From positions 3,896,501 to 3,960,500 of the forward strand of contig JAITYX010000052.1 in NCBI GenBank assembly GCA_021018815.1: 64,000 nt of DNA. The letters run 5' to 3'. Below, one piece after another: positions 43,501 to 60,288 of this stretch. The stretch comes from Talinum fruticosum. Taxonomy: Eukaryota > Streptophyta > Magnoliopsida > Caryophyllales > Talinaceae. The notes below the pieces were generated by a model. That model did not search any database. It had not been told where the DNA came from and saw only the letters and a program-made list of their open reading frames with translations. A program made the translations under genes and the position numbers. Every line of letters begins with the position of its first letter. Within the stretch, counting starts at the first letter, position 1.

Positions 43501-46500
43501 ACAAACACAATCCACGTATAGATGAATTACTTGAAAATGCAATGAAATTAAATCGAGGAGAGAGGGGAGGGGGAGGGGATACCAGGTGGTGAAGACCTTG
43601 AGAAACTGAGCGAGGGAGATGGCGAGGAGAGAAGAGAGGAGGGGAAATTGGGGGAAAACATCAAGGGTTGATTATGTGCAGGGAGGCCTCCGTTTGTTGT
43701 GAATATGTATGTCTACGGCCCTCGCCGTCAATACCGGAATGGAGGAGGAGAGAGAAGAGAGCGGGGAACGAGACAATGAACGCGAAATTCAATGGAAATC
43801 CTCCCGTTCCAATACCGCCTGACTTCGCTTTTGAGGTCTGCTCGAATTAGCGTTTATAACCGCTAATCGTTTATAACGGCCAGTAAACACTAATAACTAT
43901 TCATAATCCTTCATAAACGCTATTACATCTCATAACATACTCATAACAACTAATTATAACCGCTTATAACAATTAGCTACTATAACAACTAATAAACTAA
44001 TATTATTATTATTGTGATAATTATTATTATTGTGATAATTATTATTATTGTGATAATTATTATTTATGATGATAATGATTATTATTATTATTATTACTAG
44101 TCCGGACTCGTGTTATACACGGAGTAATGTAATAAATTTTAAAATATTTATAAAAAATACTTACGGTAATGAAAATAGCAACGTCATTGTAGGAGGCAAA
44201 AATGTGTTAGCCAACTATATGTCGCCACGTGGAAAATTAATTATTTTTATTCCACCTATCGCAAATTGCCACGTGTAAAATTGGCCTTGGAAAGCCTTAA
44301 AAATTAAATCAAAAGGAATCAAATTCCAGCCAATTAGAAGTTGTCACATGTCGTTGATGATGTAGTAAATAGTAAATATTTCTTTTAAGAAATAATTACT
44401 AAATTATGGGTCGGGCCCAAAACCCAAACCAAACCCTAACTTCAAAAAGTTATAAATAGAGGTCATTTCCTCATTTCTACACACATTCAAGATCTCGCAA
44501 ATTCGTAGCTCGGATCGCAAACAAGATCCAGACTATTAAGCGTCAAGGATCGAAGTCTCGCAACCGTTCGAGCAATCGGAGTCAACGATTCGATTCAAGA
44601 CTCTCAAGCACATCCGGATCAAGAACTATTCAGCGTTCATCATCTCGACTCTTTATCAACATTCGAGATCAAGCTACGAAGCCCTCGAACCGTTCAAGTT
44701 ACAAGGAGATCGAATCGGAGGATTACATTTATTGTATTCGATACGGAGATTGTACCCATTCAAAGAAAAATCAATACAAATTATATTTGCTTCCTAATTT
44801 CCTGTCTTTATTTATTTTAGACTCGAAATTTGTGTTTACAAATTTTGGCACGCCTGTGGGACATCTCTCGCCTCTCATGTCTTTCTCCAAACAAATCAAC
44901 ACTCTACATCTTTTGAAGAACACATGGCTCCCAAGAACGCAAGTCACTCAATCTTCAAAGAACAAAACTACCGGATCCACTTCTCGTGGATCCACCAACG
45001 CCGGCAATGCATCTAGCGAATGATGACTAGAAGTATGGCAAAAGCTACTGCCGTCGTTGCTCGTGAATGAACCAAGTGTAGCTACACCATTACAGCCTAC
45101 GTTTAATTTGAAGCCTTGACTCCAACCTCGCTCAAGGGAGTTAATCAAACCGGGTCGCATATCAATTTGAAAGAGAGAGTTGTTCCTGTTTTCAACTTGA
45201 AGCGGACGATTCCTCGCGGGATGGACGAACTCCAAGCTCACACCAACCCTATCTTCATGCTTTCCGATGAAGAAGCCGACGGCTATGCTAGTGGGGATTC
45301 TACACCTCCATCTCCCAAAGACTCGTTGTTTCCTCATTCGAAGTTGAATCCTCCGACACCGTCATTATGCCGCAATGGTGACAGGAGCTATGAATATTGA
45401 AGAACAACTGAATGAGATGAAGGAAACACTAACAAGACTTGCTAGAGAGAGCGCAGAAAAGGATGCACAAATCAAGTTTTAAAGCGAGCAAATTGCTAGT
45501 CCGACAAAGAAGTTGGAGAAGAAGTCATCCGAAGCTTCTAACAAAGGCTCGGACAATGAGGGGTCCGATAAGGAGTCCAACCATGATGAAGAATCCGACG
45601 ATGAACCTAAAGAGACTCCACTAACTTCAATGTCCGTTGAACAAATCCGTAACTTAATTGCAAAGGCAGTCAAGAATCAGCTAGGAGAAGGGTCTCGAAG
45701 TCTCACCTATACACGAAGCCCTACACTAAGAGGATTGATGCCCTAAGAATGCCTCATGGCTATCAACCACCAAAATTCCAACAGTTCGATGGTAAAGGCA
45801 ATCCTAAGCAACACATTGCGCACTTCATCGAAACTCGTAGCAATGCCGGCACGGAAGGAGATAGGTTGGTGAAGCAGTTCGTTCGAACTCGAAAGGAATT
45901 GCTTTTGACTGGTACACGGACTTAGAGCCGTAATCCATTAACAACTCGGGAGCAGATGGAACAAGAATTCCTTAACGAGGTTCTATAGCACCTAACGCGT
46001 TGTTAGTATGACGGAGCCGACTAATGCAAGGCAACGAAAAGAGGAACTAGTTCTAGAGTACATCAATCGCTGGAGAGCCCTCGACCTTGAATGCAAAGAT
46101 AGATTGTCCGAAGCATCTGCTGTGGAAATGTGCACTCATGGCATGAAATGGGACTTGCTTTACATTTTGCAGTGAGCAAGCCAAGAACTTTTCAAGAATT
46201 GGCTACCAAAGCTCATGACATCGAGATGACAATAACAGCCGTCGCAATAAGTCTTCATCCTCATATGAATCAAAGAAGGACCAAGGCGAGTACAAGAATA
46301 GTACTAAGTCTTCAAAAACAGAGGCAATGTATATTTCCATTGGAGAGCCGGTGCAAATTTCTGGAAAGCCCAAGTCAAAGCAAGAGAAAATCATAAAGGA
46401 TGCTACGAAGAAGCGTCCCACACTAAAAGAGCTTCAGGAGAAGAAATACCCATTCCCAAACTCGGACTTGTCAGGAATGTTAGATGACTTGTTAGAGAAC

Positions 46501-49500
46501 AAGGTGATTGAACTTCCTGAACCAAAATGGCCAGAAGAAGCAAAAAGACTTCGATCCAAAATATTGTCGATACCATAGGGTTATTAGTCACCCTCTTGAG
46601 AAGTGTATCACACTCAAAGAGCGCATTATGCAGCTTGGTCGAAGATGGAAAGATCATATTAGATGTGGATGACACAGCCTAGACCAATTGTACCTCCATC
46701 CAACTAGAGAACCCTCCAACTTAGTCTCCCAAAATAGAGTTGTTTACACTTCAATTTGGAATCTAGAACCAGTGATCTTGCCATTAACGGTACAAGCACC
46801 GCAAATGGAAGTCGATCCTACTGTAGATATTCCACATGAAGATCAAGAAGGATGGACCCTTGTCACTCGTCGAAGGTCAAGAAGACAAAGTCATGTTCAG
46901 TCACCATCTCGTCAATCGTAGAAAAAGGCAAAGCGTAAGGAAGCAACCTAAGCGTCCGAAAAACAAGAAAGGGTCAAAGACAAGCAAAAACAAGAAATCC
47001 AACCTCGTTAACTTATTTGAACAAGAACCACTTGTTCCAATCACCTTAGAGGAGTTCTTCCCGACAAATTTCTTTGAGAAAGTCACGGTGAACATGACTT
47101 CGTGTTTAGAACCCGAAGATGAAGAAGAGGTGGAGGACAATGATGATGAAGATGTCCAACCTACCGGAAGGTCCTCGGTGTTCAATAGGTTGCAGTCGTC
47201 TACCTCGGAAAGACGTCCTTCCGTGTTCACGAGAATAGGGGGAGGCCAAAATCCCAAACCCTCGGTATTCTATAAAGTAAAAAGACGCATTGTGGTCCAT
47301 ACGGGTCAACCAGGTGATTCTAGGCCTAACGAAGTTAGAATATTATCACGGGCATAAAAACAATTCGACTGCGTTCATCCGAAGTTGAAGATTAGGTACT
47401 TCCAAGTAAGAAGGCGATCACCATGTCTCACAAGATTGGAATCAAGATCACTTCAAAGTGGGAGGATCCCTATGTGGTGCGAGAAGTCTACACGAATGGT
47501 GCCTACAAGACAATCGATACCGAAAGGGTATAAGTTGATCCCGTAAATGGAAAATTCTTCAAGTTTTATTATTCTTAAACATTATTGCATGTAAGCTCCT
47601 AAGCAAGAGCCTAAACCGCTTATTCTTGCAAGTTGAAATTAAATGTACTACTCCTGGCCCGCAAGAGTATAAACAAGTGAACGATGAAAAAAATTCAATA
47701 AAATAATTCATTTCTTTCAGTTTGAATAATGTCCGGCTTGATCCTTTAAGTGTGGATTTACTTTAACATACTCAAAACCAATGCCAACGTAACATAATAT
47801 CAAAGTTCAAGACTCCTAAGTCAAGCAAAATGCAAGACTCTCAAGTCACATAAGTTCAAGACTCTCAAGTCATAAATTCAAGACTCTCAAGTCACACAAA
47901 TTGAAGACTCTCAAATCACGTAAACTCAAAACTCTCAAGTCACACAAATTCAAGACTCTCAAGTCACACAAATTCAAGACTCTCAAGTCACACAAATTCA
48001 AGACTCTCAAGTCACCCAAATTAGAGACTCTCAAGTCACTAAAAGTACCCTCAAGTCACTCAAATTAAAGACTCTCAAGTCACATAAGTTCAAGACTTTT
48101 AAGTCACGTAAACTCAAGACTATCAAGTCAAACAAAGTGCAAGTCCGAACGACTCTCAAGTCATTCAAATTAAAGATTCCCAAGTCACCAAATAGATCAT
48201 TTAGTCATTAAAAGAGGTTTAACCTTGTTCATACACCCTAAAGAGAGTAAGACATACAAAGGATTAACTACAAGTCAATTTTTCGGATAACCGGCTCCAA
48301 TGTCTCGTAATCAAATAAATTGTTCTTACATCTCTAAACCGGATAAGTCGGATGGCTCGTTCGAAGCTTTGAGTCACCCGGGTTGAATAAATCGGATGAT
48401 CCGTTTTGAGACTCGGAATCAAATAAATTGTTCTAACGTCTCTAAACCTGGATAAGTCGGATGGCTCGTTCGAAGCTCCGAGTCGCCTCGGTTGAATAAA
48501 TCGGATGACTCGTTTTGAGACTCGGAATCAAATAAATTGTTCTAACGTCTCTAAACCGGATAAGTCGGATGGCTCGTTCGAAGCTCCGAGTCACCTGGGT
48601 TGAATAAATCGGATGACCCGTTTTGAGACTCGGAATCAAATAAATTGTTCTAACGTCTCTAAACCTGGATAAGTCGGATGACTCGTTCAAGCCCCGAGTC
48701 GCCCAGGGTGAATAAATCGGATGACCCGTTTTGAGACTTAGAATCAAATAAATTGTTCTAACGTCTCTAAACCGAATAAGTCGGATGGCTTGTTCGAAAC
48801 TTTGAGTCGCCTGGGTCGAATAAATCGGATGGCCAGCTTTGAGACTCAAAATCAAATAAATTGTTCTAACGTCTCTAAACCGGATAAGTCGGATGACTCG
48901 TCCCGAAGCTTTGAGTCGCCTAGGTTGAATAAATCGGATGGTCGGCTTTGAGACTCGGAATCAAATAAATTGTTCTAACGTCTCCAAACCCGATGAGTTG
49001 AATGGCTCGCTTTGATGTCTCCGAGTCAAGTGTTGACGTGAATGATTCACTCGAATAGGAAAAGTTTGGAAGAACGACATTAGCAAAAAAAAAAAAAAAA
49101 AAAAAAAACATTCTGCTAATTTCTGGTTCTGCGGTGAAACACATAATTGTTACTTCATGTCCATTCCCACTCAAATTCCAAACTAATTTGTTCTTTTCAT
49201 CCCTGTAACTACTGATTTGATGACTAATGAACAAGACATGTTTGTCTTACGGTGGGGACATGCTTGAATTGTTCTTGTCACAAAAAAAAAAAAAAAAAGT
49301 AACAATTTGCAAGACAAGATTTCTAGAAAGGTTGGAGCGTGTAGAAAAGTTCCTATGTAATTCATCGGCCAATATTTTCCATCTAAGGAAGAATTTGGAA
49401 GCAGGTACAGAGCATTTGAACTAACGAAGCAAACCTTGACACGGTGAATTCTCACAGATTGCAGATTTATAGAACAGGCATGTCAATCCTAAGCCATGTC

Positions 49501-52500
49501 AACCTAACCTATGTTTAAGTGTTGGGGACTACTCACAACAGTTTGCTTCAAGTGAGCCTCCATGCTTGCACAAAATGTTGATATTCCTTCTAAGGGCCAT
49601 GACTTATGCTAGATCAAAACAGAACTTCAATTTTTGATTTTTAAGGCTCAAGATTTGTTCTCTAAAATTACAGTCAATTATACGTTCAGTCCAGAGAATG
49701 CAGAAAACAATGGACACATCCTAGTGGTTCTTGTACACATCAACTCCTCATATATAAAGAACACAGAAAACAGAGAACATGTTTTGCCGCTGTAATTTTT
49801 TAAAAAAAAAAAAATCTGAAATTTGATCATATCCAAATTCACCAAATCAGAAAAGCAGATAGCTACGGGAAGAAGCAAGCTTCGGCAAAAGAAACACAGA
49901 CCAAGCAAAGAAGAGAATGAAGGAGGAAATAAAACCTGCAAACTGGCACAAGTATCCGAAGGCAAAGAAGCACAGGGGGCAAAAATAATACAACTGTAAT
50001 GTGTTTATATAGCGTCTCCCAGTCTAGTTTTACATTCTCACTCAGATACAAACACTCCAAATTTTATCCTTCAGATAACTGATAAATTACAGGATAAATA
50101 AAAATTAAATAAATAAATAAATAAAAAGGAGAAAAATTAGGATTCGTATCCTGATCAAAGACTTCTGGCAGTTGTTGTAGGTAAACGGTGAGCAACCCAT
50201 TCTGAAGAGAATTCATTTGATTCCTCCAACTTAGATTCTCTGCAAGACTCCCACCTCAGAATTCAACTCCTAATTAAAATTCAGATTCCAGAATTTTAAT
50301 TAATTCAGGGTTTAATTCCAAAAAAAAAAAAAAGGGTACTGTACTGTTGCTTTTGCCCAGATCGAAGCCGGAAAATGACGTCGCCAGCTCTACCCAGCGC
50401 GAAGTCGACGATCGGTGGCAGGGTTGGCAACAGACGGCGACGCAATCGACGGCCGGGAAGTTCGAAGAACGGCCGCCTCGAAGGAGATCTACCATCGGAA
50501 AGCGCTAGCTTTGGGACCAGAAGAAGCAGACGGCGGCAGATGCAGAAGAACTGGGCGGTAAAGCAGCCGTTGACGCGGGCTTCGGGACCGGGAGATACCG
50601 GCGACAGCAGGCGTTGCCCCGGCGAAGAATAGCGCTGCCGGGATGAAGAGCAAAGAGAGCTTTGGAGAGAGAAGAAGCCATTGAAGGTTTTGGAGAGAGA
50701 GAAACCCGTTTTCAAGCTTTGATAACAGAGAGTCTTGTTTGTCCCGGCAAATGGTTTTGAGCAGTTGGTTTTGAGTAGCTTAAAGAAGCTAAATGAACGT
50801 TTGTTGGCTATACCCACATACTGACAAAATGAAATTACTCCTTTAAGCAAGAAGCCCAAAAACTCCAAATACTCACAGAGGCTTCTCTCGTACACCATTT
50901 GACCGTTTCTCTCCCTTTCCCAATTGCTACTAAGTTTTATTTGAAATCAGTAATTTTTCTAAATATAATTATGTGTAGAAAAATTCTCAATCATTCAATA
51001 TATGTAGATATAAAAGGGCATTCTACGAATTATACCTAAATAAGTCTAAATATAAGACGTAGGTAATTTCGGTATTATCCCGCGCCAAATTAAAAAGTTA
51101 CAAATCAAGATAATGCTTAAATATTCGAGATACAACCGCTCCAAACACTCAACAAAACTCGTGCACGTAGTTGACTCTCGAAGGGACATTTGTAGGAGGC
51201 AAAAATGCGTTAGCCAACTATATGTCGCCACGTGGAAAATTAATTATTTTTATTCCACCTATCACAAATTGCGACGTGTAAAATTGGTCTTGGAAAGCCT
51301 TAAAAATTAAATCAAAAGGAATCAAATTCCGGCCAATTAGAAGTTGCCACATGTCGTTGATGATGCAAGTAAATAGTAAATATTTCTTTTAAGAAATAAT
51401 TACTAAATTATGGCCCGGCCCAAAACCCAAACCAAACCCTAGCTTCAAAAAGTTATAAATAGAGGTTATTTCCTCATTTCTACACACATTCAAAGATTCG
51501 CAAATCTAGAGCTCGGATCGCAAACAAGATCCAGCCTACTAAGCGTCAAGGATCGAAGTCCGCAACCGTTCGTAAATCGAGTCAACCATTCGGATTCAAG
51601 ACTCTCAAGCACATCCAGATCAAGAACCATTCGGCGTTCATCATCTCGACTCTTCATCAACGTTCGAGATCAAGCTACGAAGCCCTCGAATCATTCAAGT
51701 TACAAGGAGATCGAATCGGAGGATTACATTTATTGTATTCGATACGTAGATTGTACCCATTCAAAGAAAAATCAATACAAATTATATTTGCTTCCTAATT
51801 TCCTATCTTTATTTATTTTAGACTCAAAATTTGTGTTTACAGATCATAAATACATGTGTTTGTAAAAATTACTATCTTAAAATGTTTAAAATAGTAGGGA
51901 GTAAATATTAAGAAAGACATCAAATTAAATGACACAATGATAAATTCACCGATGGCGCGGGATCACGAAGACTTCGGTTACACCATGCTATGAATGACAC
52001 AATAATAAAATAGTAGGGAGTAAAAATATGCATGAGCTTAAGCACATATTATTTTTTAAAAGTTACACCGTGCTATGCACAGAGAAATATAAAAATTTTT
52101 AAAAAGCACATATGCTATAATATTTCATATTTTTTATATTCCTACTAAGGAGATATGCAGTTAAAAATTGAAGGTGCACATTAATTTTAAATTAGTTATA
52201 GAGTCTTAAAAGAAATACGATATGGACCATGTCCTAATCTATAGTAATAATGTAGTAATCTATAGTAATCTAATTAAACATACAAAATGAGTTAAACAAT
52301 TATAGTGCCTTTTGGTTCTACTGAAGTCAAGGCTAATTGGAAAGAAAATTAAGCATATATTATTGTTCTTATCTATACTCGAAGTAATGTTCTTAGGGCA
52401 AATTTAGAATGGATTTTGGAATATAATAATGTTCTTATATGTGTACATTCAATACTGTTATTCTGTTTTAATTTGTAAAAATTTATATGTTGAGTTAATT

Positions 52501-54382
52501 TCATATTGGAGTGGAATATAATATTTTTAATCAAATAAAAAATAAAAAATAAAAAATAAAAAAATTATAAAATTATAAAATGATAAGGCGTGGTCGTATT
52601 CAATGTAAATTACATATTAGGCGGTGCATAACAACATAAGTCAATATATCAAATAAATTTATTAAAAAACTAAAATGTTTCAAATAAAAAGACTAAAAAA
52701 ATTAATACATGTATACATATAAGATATAACATATAAATGATAAACTTAAGATAAAAAAGAAAATGTAAATTTGAAATCTACCTTTAATAATACGCAAGTG
52801 TCAAAGAAGAAACTTGTGAAATCAAAATAAAACTTTAGAAGAAACTTGAATTCGAGTACCTCCAATAATGCCCGAGAATGATAAAACAAACCTAATCAAA
52901 ATTTTAAAAATAAATTTATAGTTCTTAATTCATAAATAACTTTAAACTCGCTAGACAACTATTTCAAATAATAACTTTAAGTTGAAACTCATTTATTACT
53001 ATACATTATACAAATTATTATTATAGATTTGAGTTAAATATAATAACTCGAATATTACATCAAGGAGTAAGGTAGTATTCTTAATTCATTAAAAAATGTA
53101 ATTTGTAACTTTACATTTCATACTATAAAGTTTAAGTTAATTTCATCTCTTTATCTCGCGGATCCTAAAACCATTTTCTCTTTCTTATTCTTGGTTGGAA
53201 CATTGAAGTGGATTAGACCCATCTCAAATTTAATTGGGATCTTTCCCTTGTTGCATAGCCTAATACACGAAGAAATATAATATCGGTAGTCGTTAAAACA
53301 CCAAAATCCACCCAAAATCAAATAATATTACAAATTGGATAGGCGTATTTCCGTAGCACATGAACAACAACAACTACAACAATTGTGGATGAATTAAACA
53401 CCGTAATCGCTTTAAGAATACTATATTAATTACTTTAAAGGACCCCTCCCAAGCCAACAAATATTGTCCCGTACATTGACCATCGCCGATAAAAAGCCCA
53501 AGCAATTGAAAGCTAACTCTCAAAGAACACTCGTCAAACCAACAATGCAAGAAAAATTAATTACCCAATAAATTCCATCTCCTAGTTACACATACAACAC
53601 CTAGTATCCAAGAACCCGCAAAGTATCCCTTGTCAATATTTTCCATTTTTAAGGCACGGGGCAAGAACCCGCAAATGATTTTACAAAGAAATTCCACTCG
53701 ATGCTTAAATATCATGGTAGAAACCCATAACTTTTCCAACAATCAACAAACAATAAATCAAATCCAGTTTTAGCCATTCGAACACTAGCCTCAAGCAACA
53801 CCAAAAACCACATCGGACCATAGTTCCGCCATTTGTGTGTCCCGCTAGCTAGACGTTCGTGTTTTGCTATTGCCATACTCCCACCTATCTAGGTCCAACA
53901 TGTACCCCTGGTACTTCCGGGCCAAATGTAAAAGCAATGTAAAAGCAAGTCAAGCCGTGTTGCAAGTCAACTCCAAAAAATTCTACAGTTATATATTAAA
54001 TACGAAAATAAATAATTAAATAAAATGTACTAAATAAATACGAAAATAAATAATTAAATTACCAAAATATTAAAACTATTTTTTGGACCTAATAGCCTAA
54101 AAAATGAAAAAACTAATAAATTTATTAAATTAAAAACATACTTTAAAGTAAATAAGTCTCGAAAAATTATCAAATCAGTTATATATTATAAAATTATCTA
54201 ATCTTAATATAAAAATTAAATAATAATTAATCATCCTAATTGATTCATAAAAATATAAAACATAAAATAAAAACAAAACTAAGTAGAAAATTAATAAATA
54301 ACAAATATACAAAATTATATAATAAATTAAATCAAAAAATATGAACAAAGTATTACTATTATAGTTATTATTATTATTATTA

Positions 54383-54470
<88 letters not shown>

Positions 54471-57214
54471 TAGTCCGGACCCGTGCCATGTCACTGAACA
54501 ATGTTATATAATGCATAACTTAAGAAATTATTAAATTACGGAGTAATATTGTACTTATGAGTTTCTTTTCTCGATCATTTGATTTTATTGAATGATTTCA
54601 CTTTCAACAACATTCTTGTACATATTATCCCCTCATAGCAAAAACGCTTTCGTGACTCATCAAAGTTATCGAACTCAACACATAAAAATCATTAGAGCCC
54701 TACACACACTCATCTTACAATTATTCTAAATTTTAAAAGAATAAATAAATAATCTAAAATAATAAATAAAAAATATTAAAAAATATCATCAAGGTTTTAA
54801 GATGATACTCGTGATTTGGAATATTAAGAAGCCAAGCCCCTTTAAGAATCAAACAATTTAAATAATCCTAACTTATACAATTATAGAAATAGTGTGACAA
54901 TATGTTTGGGTATCAAAAGGTAAATATTAGTAGGAAAAGGAATAATATATGATTGGTAGATATTGAGTTATATAACCTATAGATGACAATAAATATCATT
55001 ATGTCACGAATTAATATTATAACACAAAGTACATCAAATCAATAAAAGAACATCAAACTATTATAACTCATAACTCTTTACAAAGCTAATACTAATTTAA
55101 CTTAATAGACGCCTAGATAAATATTTATATGCAAACAACCTACTAAAACATCATTGACTTAAATATTACACAAACTCTTAAAAAGTATAGATATACCCAT
55201 AATGAGATCTAATTTTTTTAAAATTATAAGGTGAATATAATGATTTATCCATTCTTACCTACTTGTGCACACAAAGATAGTTAAACATATAATGACTAAT
55301 TATATTGAGATTAATAGTGAAAAATATTATATAATAGAAGTGATCCAAATATATTTAACAATAATAGGTAATTTGTATCATAGTAAAGGGCATGATAGGT
55401 CAATTCGTGATGTAGGTTAATAAAATCATCTATGTTTTGTACATATATTGAAAATTAATCGCGATTTTAGTAGTGAATCAATGGGGCAAAAATATTGATA
55501 CAATTAATGTTTTATAAATACATGTTTTACTCAATTAACAACCAATTGCTTCCCTCGAGACACAATTTTTGCTCTCAATTAATTAACACAATAAGAGTAA
55601 CATGAAGTTGTATTTCAAGATGGTGGGGAGGTTTGATGACGGATACTCTTCTTTTAATAATTTAGAAAACTTACAATAGTAAAAGATATGATTTAAATAT
55701 GTTTATCAATAATAAGTCACAGATAGACATGTTAGGAAGAAACTAAAATAAATTGTATTTGTAACAAAAAAAAATGATCTGTATGTTGTGCAAAAATTTT
55801 GAGAAAAATGAATTTATTCGAAGTCATATGGGCTTAATAGAAGTTGACATATTAAGTTTGCAATCCTTTAAACATAACACAAATTAAAAACTTAAAGTCC
55901 ACAGATTACGATCCGAATCAATATAATTCCTAACTTTTTATTCACTACATTTTATTCCACAACATATTTGAATCATAACTTTCTATCTTATAAGTATTTT
56001 TAATTATTAATATCAAGTATATATATAGTTGCTACATTTTTATTATATTAATTTATGATTTCTTAAGGTTTATTAAATCATTCTTACATAGGATGAATGT
56101 AACTCACCAAATTACTTCCTCAGATAATTAAATATTTAAATATTATTTTCATAATGTGCTCCTATTAATTTTAATTTAAAAAATCTTATAATAAATATAT
56201 TTTGAACTGATACAATTTTATGGCACCAAGTCAAAAAACATCATCAACAATGAAAAATTAATAATATTAGACAAAATTATTATATTTCAGGCCCAAAATA
56301 ATATTGCATATCAATATACATAAAAATAAATGAGAGCTAATATACAAACCAAACCCTAAATAAATAAATACATAAATATTTGTATTAATTTTATTTTATG
56401 TTTTAATATATTTTAATTTTCAAATTAATTTTCTCTTCGTTTTTGTTATTTTTTAGTTAGTTTGTTAGAAGTTAGAATAAAATTATTCTTCTTCGGTTAA
56501 TTTTATTTTTATATTATTATAAGGTTTAGTTAGAGTCTTTTTAATCTATTAGTATTAAATTTAGTTTTTTTCATTTTGATTTTAGGTGTTTAGGATATAT
56601 TCAGGTCTAAAAAATAATTTTAATATTCTGGTAATTTAATTATTTATTTTCTCATTTACTTAGTACAGTTTATTATTTGTTTTACTTTATGTTTAAGATT
56701 ATATTTTTATTTTATTATTTTCAATTCTGTTTAATTTTTCTGGAAAACTATAAAAAATATTTTTGGATTTTAGGTTACTTTTATATTTTTCAGATTTTTG
56801 ATTTAATTTGTTATATAATTTTGTATATTTGTTATTTATTAATTTTCTACTTAGTTTTGTTTTTATTTTCTGTTTTATATTTTTATGAATCAATTAGGAT
56901 GATTAATTATTATTTAATTTTTATATTATGATTAGATAATTTTATAATATATAAATAATTTGATAATTTTTTAAACTTATTTACTAATTTAGGTTCAAGC
57001 ATGTTTTTAATTTAATAAATTTATAAATTTATTTTTTTTATTTTTATTTTAGATTTTAGGCTGTTAGGTTCAGAAAATAGTTTAATATTTTGGTAATTTA
57101 ATTATTTATTTATTTATTTAGTTCATTTTATTATTTGTTTAACTTTTTGTTTAAGATTATGTTTTTATTTTATTATTTTTAATTTTTTTAATTTTTCTGA
57201 AAAATTATATTATA

Positions 57215-57277
<63 letters not shown>

Positions 57278-60085
57278 GGAGTAAAAAATAGTTCATATAT
57301 GAGTGGAAACCTATTTTTTTCAATGATAAATTATTATTTTCTTATTGGACAAAACTTTAAAATTCACTCACAGACCGCCATATCATCTTTTTAAAAAGAT
57401 TGCTATTATATATAGTATAGATTATCATTATGATTACTAGTTTCGACTCGTGCTATGCACGCAGATAATGTAATACTCCTTAATAAGTTATGAACTAAAA
57501 AGTAAATATTTAATAACTAAATTTAATAAATGAGATTAATAATCGAAAATGCTACAATCATCATATGATATGCTTCCACCCTTATCTAATTACACATGAT
57601 TGAGTGTGGCAGAAAAATAAGCAAAAATGAGTTGCTCGAAATCATTTTCACATATAATAATGTGGAAAAATATAACCACTCTTGTAAGAGTGGTACTAAG
57701 CTATTAAGGTATATCCATGTATATTAAGAGTGGTGATTTACATCTATTGAAAAAATAATTATTTAGCATGGATAATAAGCGTGGCAGATTATAAGCGTGA
57801 CAGCTTATTTTGAGATAATTGAAATACATAAAAAGAATTTTTTTCGCATCAAAAAGAAATTTTTAAAAAAATAATTGAAAAGAATTTTTATAAAAATTAA
57901 ACACATATAGGAAATATTTTTATGCAAATTTTCAATTTCTCTCTTTTATAGCACAATGCCCAATATTGAAAAAATCAAAATAAGAAATAAACCTCAAATC
58001 TCAAACTCTAATCTCGTTTTCTCTCTTAATTTCCGCTTAATCAAGTAAATTTCACATGTGCCCGCTTTATATCTTTTTTTCTTAATGTTGTTTAAAGAAA
58101 AGTAAAATAAAATAAAACTAAAAAATTCACCTTAATGAACAAAACCCTAATTTGAAGAAGAACTAAGTATTTTTAATCCGGAGGCATATCTACGTTAGGG
58201 CAACCACGGTCACCCAACCCCGTCCTTTTGAGAGAAAAAACATGGCATAAAGAGTAAAAAAAATAAAATATTTTAATTAACCCTAGTTAATTTCGAAAAG
58301 AATTTTGTAGCTTAACTGGTGACAACCTAAGTGTCTATATCAGTGGTAGAAGTTGCTTCAAGCGCAAACTGGTAATAGGAAAAAAAAGACTCGCTCAAGG
58401 GGTAATATGTCCATAGATATAAGTATGGCGAGTGATGGTGTTTTCTTTGGATATAAGTGTATGGTTAAAGACGATTCTCATCCGACTTATTTAGTGTGTG
58501 GAATATCCGACTTATCTAATGAAATATCTTATTTATCCACCCAAAAATATATAATTAAATATATATTGTTCACTTTGATAGTTATCTCATTAGATTTCAA
58601 TCGAGTCACAATTTGAAATCACAAAGGAAAAAAAAATGCAACTTGTGATTCTCAAATGTAAATAAAATCAAACCAAAATTTGAAATAATATAGATTATAC
58701 TTTTTAGGTTAAAAATATTGGTGAATTAACCTTAACACTCGTTAAAAATAATAGAATATCCTTTAATTATTTTCTAAAATATTATTCTATAATTTATCTT
58801 AAATAAAATTACTCTTAATTACTTCTCTTTTTAAAATCATTCAATATACTTTTTGTCATCAATATATTTTTTTGAATTTTTCAAGGGTTTTTACTAATGA
58901 TTGACGTGAGAATGAATTACATTGATTGATAATAGGATATATATCTCAGTAATTTTATATTAATTTTATTTTGAGTCCTAATATATTTTAATTTTAAGAT
59001 TATTTTTCTATTTATTTTTGTTATTTTTAGTCAAATTGTTAGAAGTTGGATTAAATTAGTTTTCTTTGGTTAATTTTATTTTTTTATATTATTATAGGGT
59101 TTAGTTAGAGTATTAATATCTTAGTATTAATTTTCTTAATTTTTATGATTAATTTAATTATTTTTTTGATTTTTTTCTAATTTAGGTTAAAGCAAGTTTT
59201 TAATTTAATAAATTTATAAATTAAATTTTTGTATTTTAATTTTAGATTTTTAGTGTATGCTTCGGTCCAAAAAATAGTTTTAATATTCTAGTTTGTTTAA
59301 TTATTTATTTTCATATGTATTGTAGTGTAATTGATTATTTGTTTAACTTTCTATTTTAGATTATGTTTTTGTTTTTCTGTTTTAATTGTGTTTAATTTTT
59401 CTGAAAAATTTGAAAAAGTTTTTATGTTTTAAATTCTGTCCAGATTTTTAATTTAGTTCATTATATCATTTTCTGTAATTTTTTATTTATTAATTTTCTG
59501 CTCAATTTGGTTTTATTTTATGTTTTATATTTTTTAAAATTAATAAGGCTAATTATTTACTATTTAATTTTTAGATTTAGATTAAGTAATTTTATAATAT
59601 TATTTATTTATTTTTCAGCAAGGGGATCCAATATTACCTTAATACAGTCTACTTTTAAAGGGAAACCTTTTTTTTCCTTTCGATGAATTTTATCGTTTAT
59701 TTAATTATTTACATCAATGACTTATTTTTAATGAACAAATAATTTTTATGGTTGAGACTGCACCAAACTCCTACGATCACTCTTGTTGTAGTATTTAGTC
59801 TATTTAAAAAGATTACTATTATATATTGTATAGATTTATTAGAAAAAAATACTAATGAGACTGTATTATCACACACACAAAAAAGGAGGAGGATAGTTTA
59901 CTTATAAAAGGATTTTTTTTATTTGGATAAATTATATTATTTATTTATTTATTTAATTATTTACATCAACGACTCATATTCAATGGACAAATAATTTTTA
60001 TGGTTAAGATTACCCTAATTTCTTACAATCACTCCCATTACAATATTTGACCAATTTAAAAATATTACTATTATATATTGCATAG

Positions 60086-60171
<86 letters not shown>

Positions 60172-60193
60172 TATAGTTATTATTATTGCGTAG

Positions 60194-60226
<33 letters not shown>

Positions 60227-60232
60227 GCGTAG

Positions 60233-60288
<56 letters not shown>
